From: an uncultured Oscillospiraceae bacterium
GTDB lineage: Bacteria > Bacillota_A > Clostridia > Oscillospirales > Oscillospiraceae
Direction of reading: 5' to 3'
Assembly: GCA_944387755.1 (NCBI GenBank)
Contig: CALXGC010000080.1
Location: 1 to 20,428, forward strand
Length of the DNA: 20,428 nt
Of this stretch, positions 7,076 to 14,212 are shown in pieces. Under the pieces are notes generated by a model. It worked only from the letters and a program-made list of their open reading frames with translations. It had not been told where the DNA came from and did no database searches. The stretch's first letter is position 1, and every line of letters begins with the position of its first letter. Position numbers and translations under genes: made by a program.

Positions 7076-7636
7076 TTATTCCTCCGGCTCCACGCCGTCC
7101 TGGAAGTGGAGGAGGGTCAAATTTTGGGCGGGGGAGGCGTGGGAGAGGTCCTCCATCTGCTGTTCCAGGCGCTCAGCCCGCTGGTCGAACTCCCGGAGGG
7201 TGCCCTGAAGGGCCCGGCGGAGGGTCAGAATCTTCATGCGGTAGTCCTCCAGCCGTCCGAAATCCCGGTCCAGGGCGGCGCGGAGCTGCTCCTGCACCTG
7301 GGCCTCCTGAATCTGGCTGTTTTCCCGGATCTGCTGGGCGTAGGTCTGGGCGTCGAGGAGCGTGTCGGCCACCATGGCCTCCTGCTGGCGCAGCCCGTCC
7401 AGCTCCGCCTGGAGGGACTGGAGCTCCTGCTCCAGCCGGTGGACTCTGGCCCAGTTGTCCGCGGAGGCCTGTTCCAGCTCCTCAATGCGCTTTTTGGCCT
7501 GCTGAACGGCCTGTTCCGCCTGGGCGTCCTTCTCCTGAAGCTGTTTGGAGAACTCCGCCTCCTGATTGGCCAGGTATTGCTGCACGGCGCTTTTCTGATA
7601 GCCGAAGAATCCCATCTTCATCTCTTCCAACTGCAT
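7076..7636 (-). CDS. Coiled-coil protein, DivIVA-like, tandem paralogue 2
   Basis: 186 residues of almost continuous heptad-like sequence rich in Glu, Gln, Leu and Arg (about 15-165), with no signal peptide or membrane segment. The start MQLEEMKMGFFGYQKSAVQQYL resembles a DivIVA N-terminal patch, and DTLLDAQTYAQQIR resembles the DivIVA repeat. It aligns without gaps over about 150 residues to the product of the neighbouring upstream gene (both have L3, GYQ at 12-14, then HRLEQ, DT-L--A-TYAQ and EQLR). That alignment fixes the start at ATG 7636, not the TTG at 7645; GGAGGGAG lies 10 or more bases upstream, so the ribosome spacing is long. A role in cell-pole or division scaffolding is only a guess from the DivIVA likeness. 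No clear terminator follows before rfbA. Confidence 0.75.
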   Translation of the reverse strand: MQLEEMKMGFFGYQKSAVQQYLANQEAEFSKQLQEKDAQAEQAVQQAKKRIEELEQASADNWARVHRLEQELQSLQAELDGLRQQEAMVADTLLDAQTYAQQIRENSQIQEAQVQEQLRAALDRDFGRLEDYRMKILTLRRALQGTLREFDQRAERLEQQMEDLSHASPAQNLTLLHFQDGVEPEE

Positions 7637-7683
7637 GGTTCCCAACTCCCTCCGAGCGATACAAAAATAGTGCGGATATGCGG

Positions 7684-8271
7684 TCAGACAGCCCCGGCCG
7701 TCTCGGCCTCAGGCTGCGGGGCGGCGTCCTCTTCCTCCGGTTCCGGGAGGGGCTGGACGGCCTGGGCCTCCTCCTGGGGCTCCTCCTCGCGGCGGGGCTC
7801 CGGCGCGGGCTGGGGAGGCTCCAGCTCCAGCATGAGGTCCTGGAAGGCGCGGCGCAGCTCCTGCACCTTCTCCAGGTAGTCCTTAAGCTGGCTCAGATTG
7901 GCCGACAGCACGGTGCGGAGCTGCTCCTGGGCCTGATAGCCCTTGGCCTGGCTCTCCTTCCGGAGGTTCTGGGCATAGGTGCGGGCCTCCATCAGGGTGT
8001 CGGAGATGCGGGTCTGGCGCTGGCGGAGGGCGTTTGCCTCCCCCCGCAGCTCCCGGACACGCTGCTCCAGGCGGTGGTATTTGGTATAGGCCTCCATGGA
8101 GTCCCGCTCCAGCTCCTGAATCCGGGCCCTGGCCTGCTGGAGCTGCTGCTCGGTCTGCTCCTCCCGCTGGGAGAGTTTTTGCGCGAATTCTTTCTCACGG
8201 GAGGCGGCGTACTGAAGCACGCTCTCCTGTTGATAGCCCCAAACGCTTTTCCGCAGCTCGTCTAAATTCAT
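7684..8271 (-). CDS. Coiled-coil protein, DivIVA-like, tandem paralogue 1 with acidic Pro/Glu tail
   Basis: 195 residues. Positions 1-150 form a coiled coil that matches the next gene without a gap (MNLDELRKSVWGYQ, then YHRLEQ, SDTLMEARTYAQNLR, EQLRTVL). After that comes a tail of about 45 residues made mainly of Pro, Glu, Ala and Gln that the paralogue lacks (its own end is short and different). No signal peptide or membrane segment. ATG 8271 follows GGAGG by 7 bases; the open frame to TTG 8304 is less likely. The gap to the second copy is 47 bases, so the two are probably co-transcribed from the promoter at 8314-8342. DivIVA-like scaffolding is inferred, not shown. Confidence 0.77.
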   Translation of the reverse strand: MNLDELRKSVWGYQQESVLQYAASREKEFAQKLSQREEQTEQQLQQARARIQELERDSMEAYTKYHRLEQRVRELRGEANALRQRQTRISDTLMEARTYAQNLRKESQAKGYQAQEQLRTVLSANLSQLKDYLEKVQELRRAFQDLMLELEPPQPAPEPRREEEPQEEAQAVQPLPEPEEEDAAPQPEAETAGAV

Positions 8272-8313
8272 AATAATTCCTCCCGTAAGGCCTTTTTCTG
8301 TCAAGGTTCTTTC

Positions 8314-8342
8314 ATTTTAGCACAAACGCGCCGGAAATACAA
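8314..8342 (-). promoter_or_regulatory. Promoter of the coiled-coil gene pair
   Basis: Minus strand: TTGTAT (8342-8337), a 17-base spacer ending TGC, and TAAAAT (8319-8314, 5 of 6). The extended TG is present. A CGCCGGA element (8329-8335) falls inside the spacer. Confidence 0.7.
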
Positions 8343-8459
8343 CAACGGCGCCCGCAGAAAGGGAGGAAAATGAGACGCCGGATTTCCCGTTTTTTCGCGG
8401 GGTTTCTCCGGCGCGGGGGAGGAAGATTTTCAAAAAAATCGTATTCATCCGCCGGATTT
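8329..8459. repeat. Repeated CGCCGGA(A/T)(A/T)T element in a divergent promoter region
   Basis: Copies at 8329-8338 (CGCCGGAAAT), 8376-8385 and 8450-8459 (both CGCCGGATTT, identical), and an inverted 7-base copy at 8407-8413 (TCCGGCG). They span the 260 bases between the two divergent genes and could be operators. In GC-rich DNA chance is a real alternative. Apart from these, the promoters and an imperfect hairpin (about 8378-8412), I see nothing else in this gap. Confidence 0.4.
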
Positions 8460-8470
8460 TATGGTATGAT
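8442..8470 (+). promoter_or_regulatory. Probable extended -10 promoter of the lipoprotein/two-component operon
   Basis: TATGAT at 8465-8470 preceded by ATGG (extended -10). The matching -35 position (8442-8447, TATTCA) is weak. It lies 61 bases before the lipoprotein ATG and downstream of an alternative ATG at 8370. Confidence 0.55.
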
Positions 8471-8531
8471 AGCGGAGAGTGCAGCGCCGGAAGGCGGACG
8501 CCGGCGGGGCCGGAGAAAGGAAGGGACGGAT

Positions 8532-9791
8532 ATGCCGAAGCGATGGATTTTGGGGCCGGTGTGGCTGGCCGTGCTGCTGCTGGCGCTGTCCGGCTGCTTC
8601 TTCCGCTCCCCGGAGGACCTGTACCGTAGCCCGGAGCGCTCGGCGGACTACCTCAGCCTGACCCAGACCATTCAGGCGGTGAAGAACAGCCTCTCCCAGG
8701 AGTACGGCGTGGAGGTGGAGGACATCTCTGTGATGAGCGGCAGCAACACCGCCCTCATTCAGCTCCAGGATATGGACGGCAACGGAGAGCGGGAGACCGC
8801 CGTCACCTTCTTCCGGGTACCGGAGGCGGACCGCCCGCTGAAGATCTACTTCTTCACCAAGTCCGGCGGCGACACCTACGCCGTCAGCGGCGTGGTGGAG
8901 GGGAGCGGTTCCACTATCTACCGGGTGGACTATGTGGACCTGAACGGAAACGGCTGGAAAGAGATTGTGGTGAGCTGGCAGATGAACACCGGCGCCTATC
9001 TGCTGGGGGCCTACTCCCTGGAGGAGATCATGCCCCAGAATGTGCAGTATGCGGCGGCCAGCTCCGCCAGCGGGGCGGGACCGGCTGTGCTCAGCCAGGA
9101 CGCCCTCCGGGCGGAGGAGTGGATGACCACCGCCTATACCGACTATACCCTCTATGACCTGGACCAGGACGGCCGCACGGAGATTGCGGTGGTTCAGGTG
9201 GACCCGGCGGGGACCAACAGCGAGGTGGAGCTCTACGGCTGGCAGGACGGCGGCTTCCAGGCCCACGACGCCGCGCCGCTGTCGGCGGGCATTCTGAACA
9301 ACGGCATACGGGGCGTGGAGACCAACTTCCTGGGGGAGGAGGGCGGCGTCCCGGTGCGGGCGCTGTATATCTCCAGCGAGCTGTCCGACGGCCGGCAGGT
9401 GGTGGACGTGGTGGCCTATCAGAACGGCCGGCTGGCCAACCTCAGCCTGGACGAGACCGGGGTGAGCCGGGACCTGCTGGACCGCTATATGGACCTGGAG
9501 CCCACAGACGTCAACCGGGACGGCATTCTGGAGCTGCCCGCCCCCATTTCCCTGGCCTCCTCGTCGGATTTCTGGCTCGTCGACTGGAGCCAGTACAGCG
9601 GCCGGGGCAAAAAGTCCTATGTGTGCACCACCTATCACAACAGCGCGGACGGCTGGTACCTGGTGATTCCGGAGGAGTGGAAGGACCAGATTACGCTGAG
9701 CCGGTACGACGCGGTGACAGGACAGCGGGCGGTGTTTTTCTATCACCTGGACGGCGGGTCGCCGGCCCCCACGCCGTTTCTTGTGGTCTAG
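8532..9791 (+). CDS. Putative lipoprotein with DxDxNGxxE repeats, cut by an in-frame TAG
   Basis: 419 residues to the TAG at 9789-9791. The N-terminus is a lipoprotein signal: MPKR, a hydrophobic stretch, then LALSGC with the lipidation Cys at 22, so the mature protein should sit on the outer face of the membrane. Four short acidic repeats (DMDGNGERE, DLNGNGWKE, DLDQDGRTE, DVNRDGILE) resemble FG-GAP/EF-hand-like calcium-binding loops. The same frame continues after the TAG for 56 more sense codons to TGA 9960-9962, and that tail looks like genuine protein. It is probably a nonsense mutation, a base error or a recoded stop. ATG 8532 is chosen for the AGGAAGG site and signal peptide. A response regulator and sensor kinase follow 17 bases after the distal stop; the lipoprotein may take part in their signalling. 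I do not recognise a named family. Confidence 0.75.
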   Translation: MPKRWILGPVWLAVLLLALSGCFFRSPEDLYRSPERSADYLSLTQTIQAVKNSLSQEYGVEVEDISVMSGSNTALIQLQDMDGNGERETAVTFFRVPEADRPLKIYFFTKSGGDTYAVSGVVEGSGSTIYRVDYVDLNGNGWKEIVVSWQMNTGAYLLGAYSLEEIMPQNVQYAAASSASGAGPAVLSQDALRAEEWMTTAYTDYTLYDLDQDGRTEIAVVQVDPAGTNSEVELYGWQDGGFQAHDAAPLSAGILNNGIRGVETNFLGEEGGVPVRALYISSELSDGRQVVDVVAYQNGRLANLSLDETGVSRDLLDRYMDLEPTDVNRDGILELPAPISLASSSDFWLVDWSQYSGRGKKSYVCTTYHNSADGWYLVIPEEWKDQITLSRYDAVTGQRAVFFYHLDGGSPAPTPFLVV

Positions 9792-9962
9792 AAATTTACC
9801 AGCCAGTTTGAGCGGGCGGAGACCTCCAGCCGCTTCCTGCTGCGGGAGGAGGAGGACGCGGTGTACGCCGCCTCCCTCTACGACAGCGGATGGGACTGCG
9901 GCATGAACAGCGCGGATTTGCAGACGGCGTTCCACCTGATTCAGAGCAATTGGACCGATTGA
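9792..9962 (+). pseudogene. In-frame C-terminal remainder of the lipoprotein beyond the amber codon
   Basis: 56 sense codons in the same frame as the lipoprotein. They begin KFTSQFERAETSSRFLL, continue REEEDAVYAASLYDSGWDCG and end IQSNWTD before TGA. There is no ribosome site or good start of its own near the beginning, so it reads as the severed end of the preceding gene. A single change, TAC (Tyr) to TAG, would explain it. Confidence 0.6.
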
Positions 9963-9979
9963 CCATTGAGGAGACCGAT

Positions 9980-10669
9980 ATGAGAAAAGTTCTGGTTTTG
10001 GAAGACGAAGAAAATATCCGCAGCTTTGTGGTGATCAATTTAAAGCGGGCGGGCTATGAGACCATCGAGGCGGCCACCGGCGAAGAGGCCCTGGCCCGCA
10101 TCAAAGAGGACCCAGGCATTAAGCTGGCCCTGCTGGACATCATGCTCCCCGGCATCGACGGCTTTGAGGTGTGCCGCCGCATCCGGGCCATGGACAGCCA
10201 CATCGGCATCATCATGCTCACCGCCCGCACCCAGGAGATGGACAAAGTCACCGGCCTGATGACTGGGGCGGACGACTATGTCACAAAGCCCTTCTCCCCG
10301 GCGGAGCTCACGGCCAGGGTGGACGCCCTCTTCCGCCGCACCGGCGGAGAGGAGGAGGCCGCCTCCCCCGACGAGATCAGCCAGCCGCCCTTCCTGCTGA
10401 ACACGCGCAACCGGACGCTGGAGAAGGACGGAAAGCCGGTGAAGCTCACCCAGGTGGAGTACGGCATTATGAAGCTGTTTTTGGAGAATCCGGGGAAGGC
10501 CCTCTCCAGGGAGGAGATTCTGGACGCCGTATGGGGGAAGGACTACTTCGGCGAGCTGAAGATTGTGGACGTGAACATCCGCCGCCTGCGGATTAAAATT
10601 GAGGACAACGCCACCAAGCCCACCTACATCAACACCGTATGGGGCTATGGCTATAAGTGGGGCAGTTGA
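9980..10669 (+). CDS. OmpR/PhoB family response regulator
   Basis: 229 residues. Receiver domain about 1-120 with the acidic pair E8/D9, phosphate acceptor D53 (LLDIMLPGIDG), T81 and K103 (YVTKPF); then a winged-helix DNA-binding domain (about 135-229) with LTQVEYGIMKLF, VWGKDYFG, VDVNIRRLRIKIE and an ending VWGYGYKWG. All catalytic residues are present. It should be phosphorylated by the kinase encoded 29 bases downstream and act as a transcription factor. ATG 9980 has GAGGAG close upstream; the open frame back to 9890 overlaps the lipoprotein tail. The target genes are unknown; the repeated element in the upstream divergent region is a candidate site. Confidence 0.95.
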   Translation: MRKVLVLEDEENIRSFVVINLKRAGYETIEAATGEEALARIKEDPGIKLALLDIMLPGIDGFEVCRRIRAMDSHIGIIMLTARTQEMDKVTGLMTGADDYVTKPFSPAELTARVDALFRRTGGEEEAASPDEISQPPFLLNTRNRTLEKDGKPVKLTQVEYGIMKLFLENPGKALSREEILDAVWGKDYFGELKIVDVNIRRLRIKIEDNATKPTYINTVWGYGYKWGS

Positions 10670-10698
10670 GCTTCTGACAGGGGAGAGGGGGCGCCGGG

Positions 10699-12126
10699 AT
10701 GGCCAAAAAAGTCAAAGTGATGGACCAGCGGAAGATCCGGGGCATCCGCCGCCGGTGGCTGATCAACAGCGTGGGCGTGGTGCTGCTGGTGCTGGCGATG
10801 GCCCTGGGCACCTTCTCCGCCGCCATGTGGAGCTACTACTACTCCACCACCCTCAACGACCTAAAGCGCAGGGCCGCGGACGAGGCGGGCGGGTTCGGCT
10901 CCTACACCCGGAGCCAGTACTGGACCAACGCCCAGAACTCCGTCCAGCGCTTTGAGGAGAAGACCAAGCTGGAGCTGCAATTTCTGGACACCACCGGTTC
11001 TGTCCAGTACTCCAGCAACGACCTGGCCGCCGGTACCACGCCGGACACGCCGGATATTCAGGAGGCCCTGGCCAACCAGGAGGCCAGAGCCTGGAAGGGG
11101 TCCGACCCGGATACCGGGGAGCGCATCGCGGCGGCCTCCGCCCCCATCGTCTATCACGGCCAGACGGTGGCGGTGGTGCGGTATATCACCTCTCTGCGGG
11201 CCATCGACCAGCAGTATGTGCTGGCGGTGGGGCTGGCCTGCCTGCTGGGAGCGGTGATTTTGGGGCTGGTCTACTTCTCCAACCTGTATTTTGTCCGCTC
11301 CATCGTGGAGCCCCTGGCCAGCATTACAGAGACCGCGCGGCTCATTGCCGACGGCAGCTACGGCGTGCAGATAGAGAAGAAATTTGACGACGAGATAGGG
11401 GAGCTCACCGACACCATCAACGACATGTCCCTGAAAATCAAACAGTCGGAGAAGACCCAGTCGGAGTTTATCTCCTCTGTCTCCCACGAGCTGCGCACGC
11501 CCCTCACCGCCATCACCGGCTGGGCGGAGACCATCCAGAGCGGCGAACTGAAAAATCCGGAGGACGTGCGCAAGGGGATGGACATCATTGTCTCGGAGGC
11601 CCGGCGGCTGACCAATATGGTGGAGGAGCTGCTGGAGTTCTCCCGCATCTCCGACGGGCGGTTCACCCTGTCCGTGGAGCCCCTGGACCTGAAGGCGGAG
11701 CTGGAGGACGCGGTGTACACCTACCGGGAGTTCTTCCGGCGGGAGGGCATCGAGCTGACCTATCAGGACTGTCCGGAGGAGATGATTCCCATCTCCGGCG
11801 ATCCGGAGCGGCTGCGGCAGGTGTTCTGCAACCTGCTGGACAACGCTGCCAAGCACGGCGGCTCCGGCAAGCGCATCGACGTGTCCATCGCCCAGACGGG
11901 GGAGGAGGCGGTCATCCGCATCCGGGACTATGGCCCCGGCATTCCCAAGGAGGAGCTCCCCCATGTGAAGTATAAGTTTTATAAGGGCAGCTCCAAGGCG
12001 CGGGGGTCCGGCATCGGCCTGGCGGTGTGCGAGGAGATTGTCACCCGGCACGAGGGCTCCCTCACCATTGGAAACGCAGAGGGGGGAGGCTGTCTTGTGA
12101 CGGTCCGCCTGCCTGTGGAGAACTGA
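10699..12126 (+). CDS. Membrane sensor histidine kinase (HAMP, HisKA, HATPase)
   Basis: 475 residues. First membrane helix about 22-45, an extracytoplasmic sensor domain about 46-170, second helix about 172-196, HAMP about 197-250, then HisKA with SHELRTPLTAITGW (phospho-acceptor H263), N box NLLDNAAKH, G1 DYGPGIP, F-box-like KFYKG and G2 GSGIGLAV. All motifs look intact. It autophosphorylates and passes phosphate to the regulator encoded just upstream. The ligand is unknown; the outer lipoprotein from the same operon is a plausible partner. The start is ATG 10699 with a G-rich GGAGAGGGGG site upstream. A long hairpin follows the stop. Confidence 0.94.
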   Translation: MAKKVKVMDQRKIRGIRRRWLINSVGVVLLVLAMALGTFSAAMWSYYYSTTLNDLKRRAADEAGGFGSYTRSQYWTNAQNSVQRFEEKTKLELQFLDTTGSVQYSSNDLAAGTTPDTPDIQEALANQEARAWKGSDPDTGERIAAASAPIVYHGQTVAVVRYITSLRAIDQQYVLAVGLACLLGAVILGLVYFSNLYFVRSIVEPLASITETARLIADGSYGVQIEKKFDDEIGELTDTINDMSLKIKQSEKTQSEFISSVSHELRTPLTAITGWAETIQSGELKNPEDVRKGMDIIVSEARRLTNMVEELLEFSRISDGRFTLSVEPLDLKAELEDAVYTYREFFRREGIELTYQDCPEEMIPISGDPERLRQVFCNLLDNAAKHGGSGKRIDVSIAQTGEEAVIRIRDYGPGIPKEELPHVKYKFYKGSSKARGSGIGLAVCEEIVTRHEGSLTIGNAEGGGCLVTVRLPVEN

Positions 12127-12133
12127 CAGAGCT

Positions 12134-12186
12134 TTCCGGCCGGAGAAAAGAGCGGGGCTTTTCTCTGGGCCGGAACTTGCATTTTC
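12134..12186 (+). terminator. Probable terminator after the sensor kinase
   Basis: Bases 12134-12150 pair with 12158-12175 (17 pairs, one bulged G, one wobble), a very stable stem. The following CTTGCATTTT is a poor T-tract and holds the -35 of the next promoter, so termination may be partial. Confidence 0.5.
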
Positions 12187-12205
12187 CTGCAAAACTTGAT
12201 AGAAT
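12177..12205 (+). promoter_or_regulatory. Promoter of the DUF1385-prmC transcript
   Basis: TTGCAT at 12177-12182, a 17-base spacer ending TGA, and TAGAAT at 12200-12205 (5 of 6, extended -10). The expected start point is next to a perfect 7-base-pair hairpin at 12212-12229. Confidence 0.7.
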
Positions 12206-12266
12206 ACCAAAATGCGGGAGTGCCCGCATAATGCCTGTCCCAAAGAAAAAGGAGTTACCAGAATTC

Positions 12267-13250
12267 ATGCAGACAACAGAAAGACAAAACGGGTCCTGTT
12301 CCGCAGGCGGATTTAAGACCATGTGCGGCGGACAGGCGCTGATCGAGGGCATCATGATGCGCGGGCCGAAGAAACAGGCCATCGTGGTGCGCAAGCCGGA
12401 CGGAGAGCTGGCCATCCGGGAGAGCCGGCTGAAATTTATCAAAGACCGCTATCCGGTGCTGGGACTGCCCCTGATCCGGGGGGTGGCGACGTTCCTGGCC
12501 TCTATGGTGGAGGGCGTCAAGGCCCTGATGTACTCGGCGGAGTTCTACCCGGAGGACGAGGAGCCGGAGGAGCCGTCCAGGCTGGAGCTCTGGCTGGAGA
12601 AGCACCTGGGGGGAGAGAAGGCCGCCTCCCTCTTTGTGGCGGTTGCCGTGGTGCTGGGAATCGGCATGGCAATCGGCCTGTTTTTTCTGCTGCCCACCCT
12701 GCTGGGCGCGGCGGTGACGGTGGCGACGGACTCCATGCTGGTCCGGAATGTGGCGGAGAGCCTGCTGAAGCTGGTTATCTTTGTGGGCTATCTGGCCCTG
12801 TGCTCCCGGATGAAGGACATCCACCGGGTGTTTCAGTACCACGGAGCGGAACACAAGACGATTTTCTGCTATGAGGCCGGTCTGCCTCTGACGGTGGAGA
12901 ATGTGCGCATACAGCCCCGGCACCACCCCCGGTGCGGCACCAGCTTCCTGTTTATGGTCATCGCCATCTCCATCCTTGTCTCCACTGTGGTGTTTGCCAT
13001 TTGGCCGGTGCACCATGTGCTGCTGCGCTTTCTGGCCCACCTGCTGATGCTGCCCGTCATTGTGGGCGTGAGCTATGAGTTCAACCGCTGGGCGGGCCGC
13101 CACGACGGCCCCATCACCAAGCTGCTGACAGCCCCCGGCCTCTGGCTTCAGAATTTTACGACGTTTGAGCCGGACGACTCCATGATTGAGGTGGGAATCC
13201 GGGCGCTGGAGCTGGTGCTGCCTGAGGTGAAGGGCGAGGATGCGTGGTAA
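12267..13250 (+). CDS. DUF1385 membrane protein (YqhQ-like)
   Basis: 327 residues. Family marks: MCGGQALIEGIMMRGP near the start, VFQYHGAEHKTIFCYEAG, HHPRCGTSFL and a cytoplasmic-looking end with FEPDDSMIEVGIRALE. Several hydrophobic stretches (about 122-150, 165-185, 228-248, 255-275) indicate an integral membrane protein. The family is widespread in Firmicutes and usually sits next to prmC, as here; its function is not established as far as I know. Start choice is uncertain: ATG 12267 has AAAAAGGAG 12 bases upstream, ATG 12231 lies against a hairpin with no ribosome site, and ATG 12321 would begin right at the conserved block. prmC starts 46 bases after the stop. Confidence 0.9.
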   Translation: MQTTERQNGSCSAGGFKTMCGGQALIEGIMMRGPKKQAIVVRKPDGELAIRESRLKFIKDRYPVLGLPLIRGVATFLASMVEGVKALMYSAEFYPEDEEPEEPSRLELWLEKHLGGEKAASLFVAVAVVLGIGMAIGLFFLLPTLLGAAVTVATDSMLVRNVAESLLKLVIFVGYLALCSRMKDIHRVFQYHGAEHKTIFCYEAGLPLTVENVRIQPRHHPRCGTSFLFMVIAISILVSTVVFAIWPVHHVLLRFLAHLLMLPVIVGVSYEFNRWAGRHDGPITKLLTAPGLWLQNFTTFEPDDSMIEVGIRALELVLPEVKGEDAW

Positions 13251-13296
13251 GGGCTTGGAGACCCTGCAGAAAGAAAAAGGAGCGGGAGGCGACGCT

Positions 13297-14160
13297 ATGG
13301 CGACCACCTACAACAATTTATACCTGGACACCCGCGCCCGCCTGAAGCGGGCGGGGGTAGAGGCGGCGCAGCTGGAGGCGCGGGAGATCCTCTGCTATGT
13401 GTCGGACAAAAGCCGGGAGCAGTTCTACCGGGATATGCAGCTGTACGTCTCGGAGGAGCTGGAGCGGAAGGTGGAGGCCCTGGTGCAGCGCCGCCTGGCG
13501 GGAGAGCCGGTGGCCTATATCGTGGGGGAGTGGGAATTTTACGGCATTCCGCTGGACATCTCCCCCGACGTGCTGATTCCCCGGACGGACACGGAGGTGC
13601 TGGCAGAGCGGGGAATTTTGAAGGCGAGGGCCTGCGGAGCCAACCCAAGAGTGCTGGATCTGTGCGCTGGGAGCGGCTGCGTGGGTCTGGCCATTGCGTC
13701 CAATGTCCCGGACAGCCGCGTGGTGCTGGGGGAGCTCTCCGAAGGGGCGCTGCGGGTATGCAAGCAGAACGTCCGGCGCAACAGCCTCAGCGCCCGCGTC
13801 ACCTGCCTGCCGGTGAACGCCCTGGAGCCGCCGCCCCCCGCCCTGTGGGATTTTGACGTGGTGGTGTGCAATCCTCCGTACATTCCCTCCGGCGATATTG
13901 ACGGGCTGGACGTGTCCGTCAGGGACTATGAACCCCATATGGCCCTGGACGGCGGAAAGGACGGCCTGGCCTTCTACCGCTTCATCGCCGCCAAGTGGAA
14001 AAATACCCTCCGCCTGGGCGGGACCCTCCTGTTTGAGGTGGGCGCCGGGCAGGCAAAGGACGTGGAGGAGATCCTGTTCCAGAACGGCTTTGAACAGATT
14101 CAGACCACCGACGACACCCAGGGCATCGGACGGGTGGTGGAGGGAATCATCAACAATTGA
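13297..14160 (+). CDS. prmC: Peptide chain release factor N5-glutamine methyltransferase
   Basis: 287 residues, full length. PrmC (HemK) methylates the Gln of the GGQ motif in RF1 and RF2, using S-adenosylmethionine. Visible: the N-terminal helical domain that holds the release factor (GEPVAYIVGEWEFYG), VLIPRTDTE, the SAM loop LDLCAGSGCVGLA (from L120) and the catalytic NPPY (192-195), plus the ending QGIGRVVEG. ATG 13297 is preferred because GGGAGG lies about 7 bases upstream; the frame also opens at ATG 13240, which overlaps the end of DUF1385. The pair is probably one transcript. prfA, a common neighbour, is not here; recA follows after a 117-base gap. Confidence 0.95.
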   Translation: MATTYNNLYLDTRARLKRAGVEAAQLEAREILCYVSDKSREQFYRDMQLYVSEELERKVEALVQRRLAGEPVAYIVGEWEFYGIPLDISPDVLIPRTDTEVLAERGILKARACGANPRVLDLCAGSGCVGLAIASNVPDSRVVLGELSEGALRVCKQNVRRNSLSARVTCLPVNALEPPPPALWDFDVVVCNPPYIPSGDIDGLDVSVRDYEPHMALDGGKDGLAFYRFIAAKWKNTLRLGGTLLFEVGAGQAKDVEEILFQNGFEQIQTTDDTQGIGRVVEGIINN

Positions 14161-14172
14161 GCCACAATATCA

Positions 14173-14212
14173 CTGTCCGTTCTATTGGACAGATAACAGT
14201 GTAAGCTATGCT
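14173..14212 (+). promoter_or_regulatory. Possible recA promoter with overlapping inverted repeat
   Basis: TTGGAC (14185-14190), a 16-base spacer and TATGCT (14207-14212, 4 of 6) form a weak promoter. CTGTCC (14173-14178) and GGACAG (14187-14192) form a 6-8-6 inverted repeat that covers the -35. A second hairpin (GCCGGCC 14230-14236 with GGCCGGC 14249-14255) lies just before the recA ribosome site. No classic Firmicute LexA box (GAAC-N4-GTTC) is visible. Confidence 0.4.

Noticed and set aside
8370..8531. An upstream ATG (8370) with a GGGAGG site in frame with the lipoprotein
   Set aside because: It would put 54 Arg/Gly-rich residues before a perfect lipoprotein signal and starts upstream of the better promoter; the lipobox needs the ATG at 8532.
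9789..9791. Pyrrolysine insertion at the amber codon
   Set aside because: No pyl genes are visible and the protein is not a methylamine methyltransferase; a Tyr-to-stop change is simpler. Not fully excluded without the genome.
8445..9935. A 496-codon minus-strand frame opposite the lipoprotein
   Set aside because: A shadow frame; the plus strand has a lipobox, ribosome site and operon context. Notably it also spans the TAG region, as expected when only one base differs.
10861..12243. A 460-codon minus-strand frame opposite the sensor kinase
   Set aside because: The plus strand encodes a complete histidine kinase; the antisense product shows no motif.
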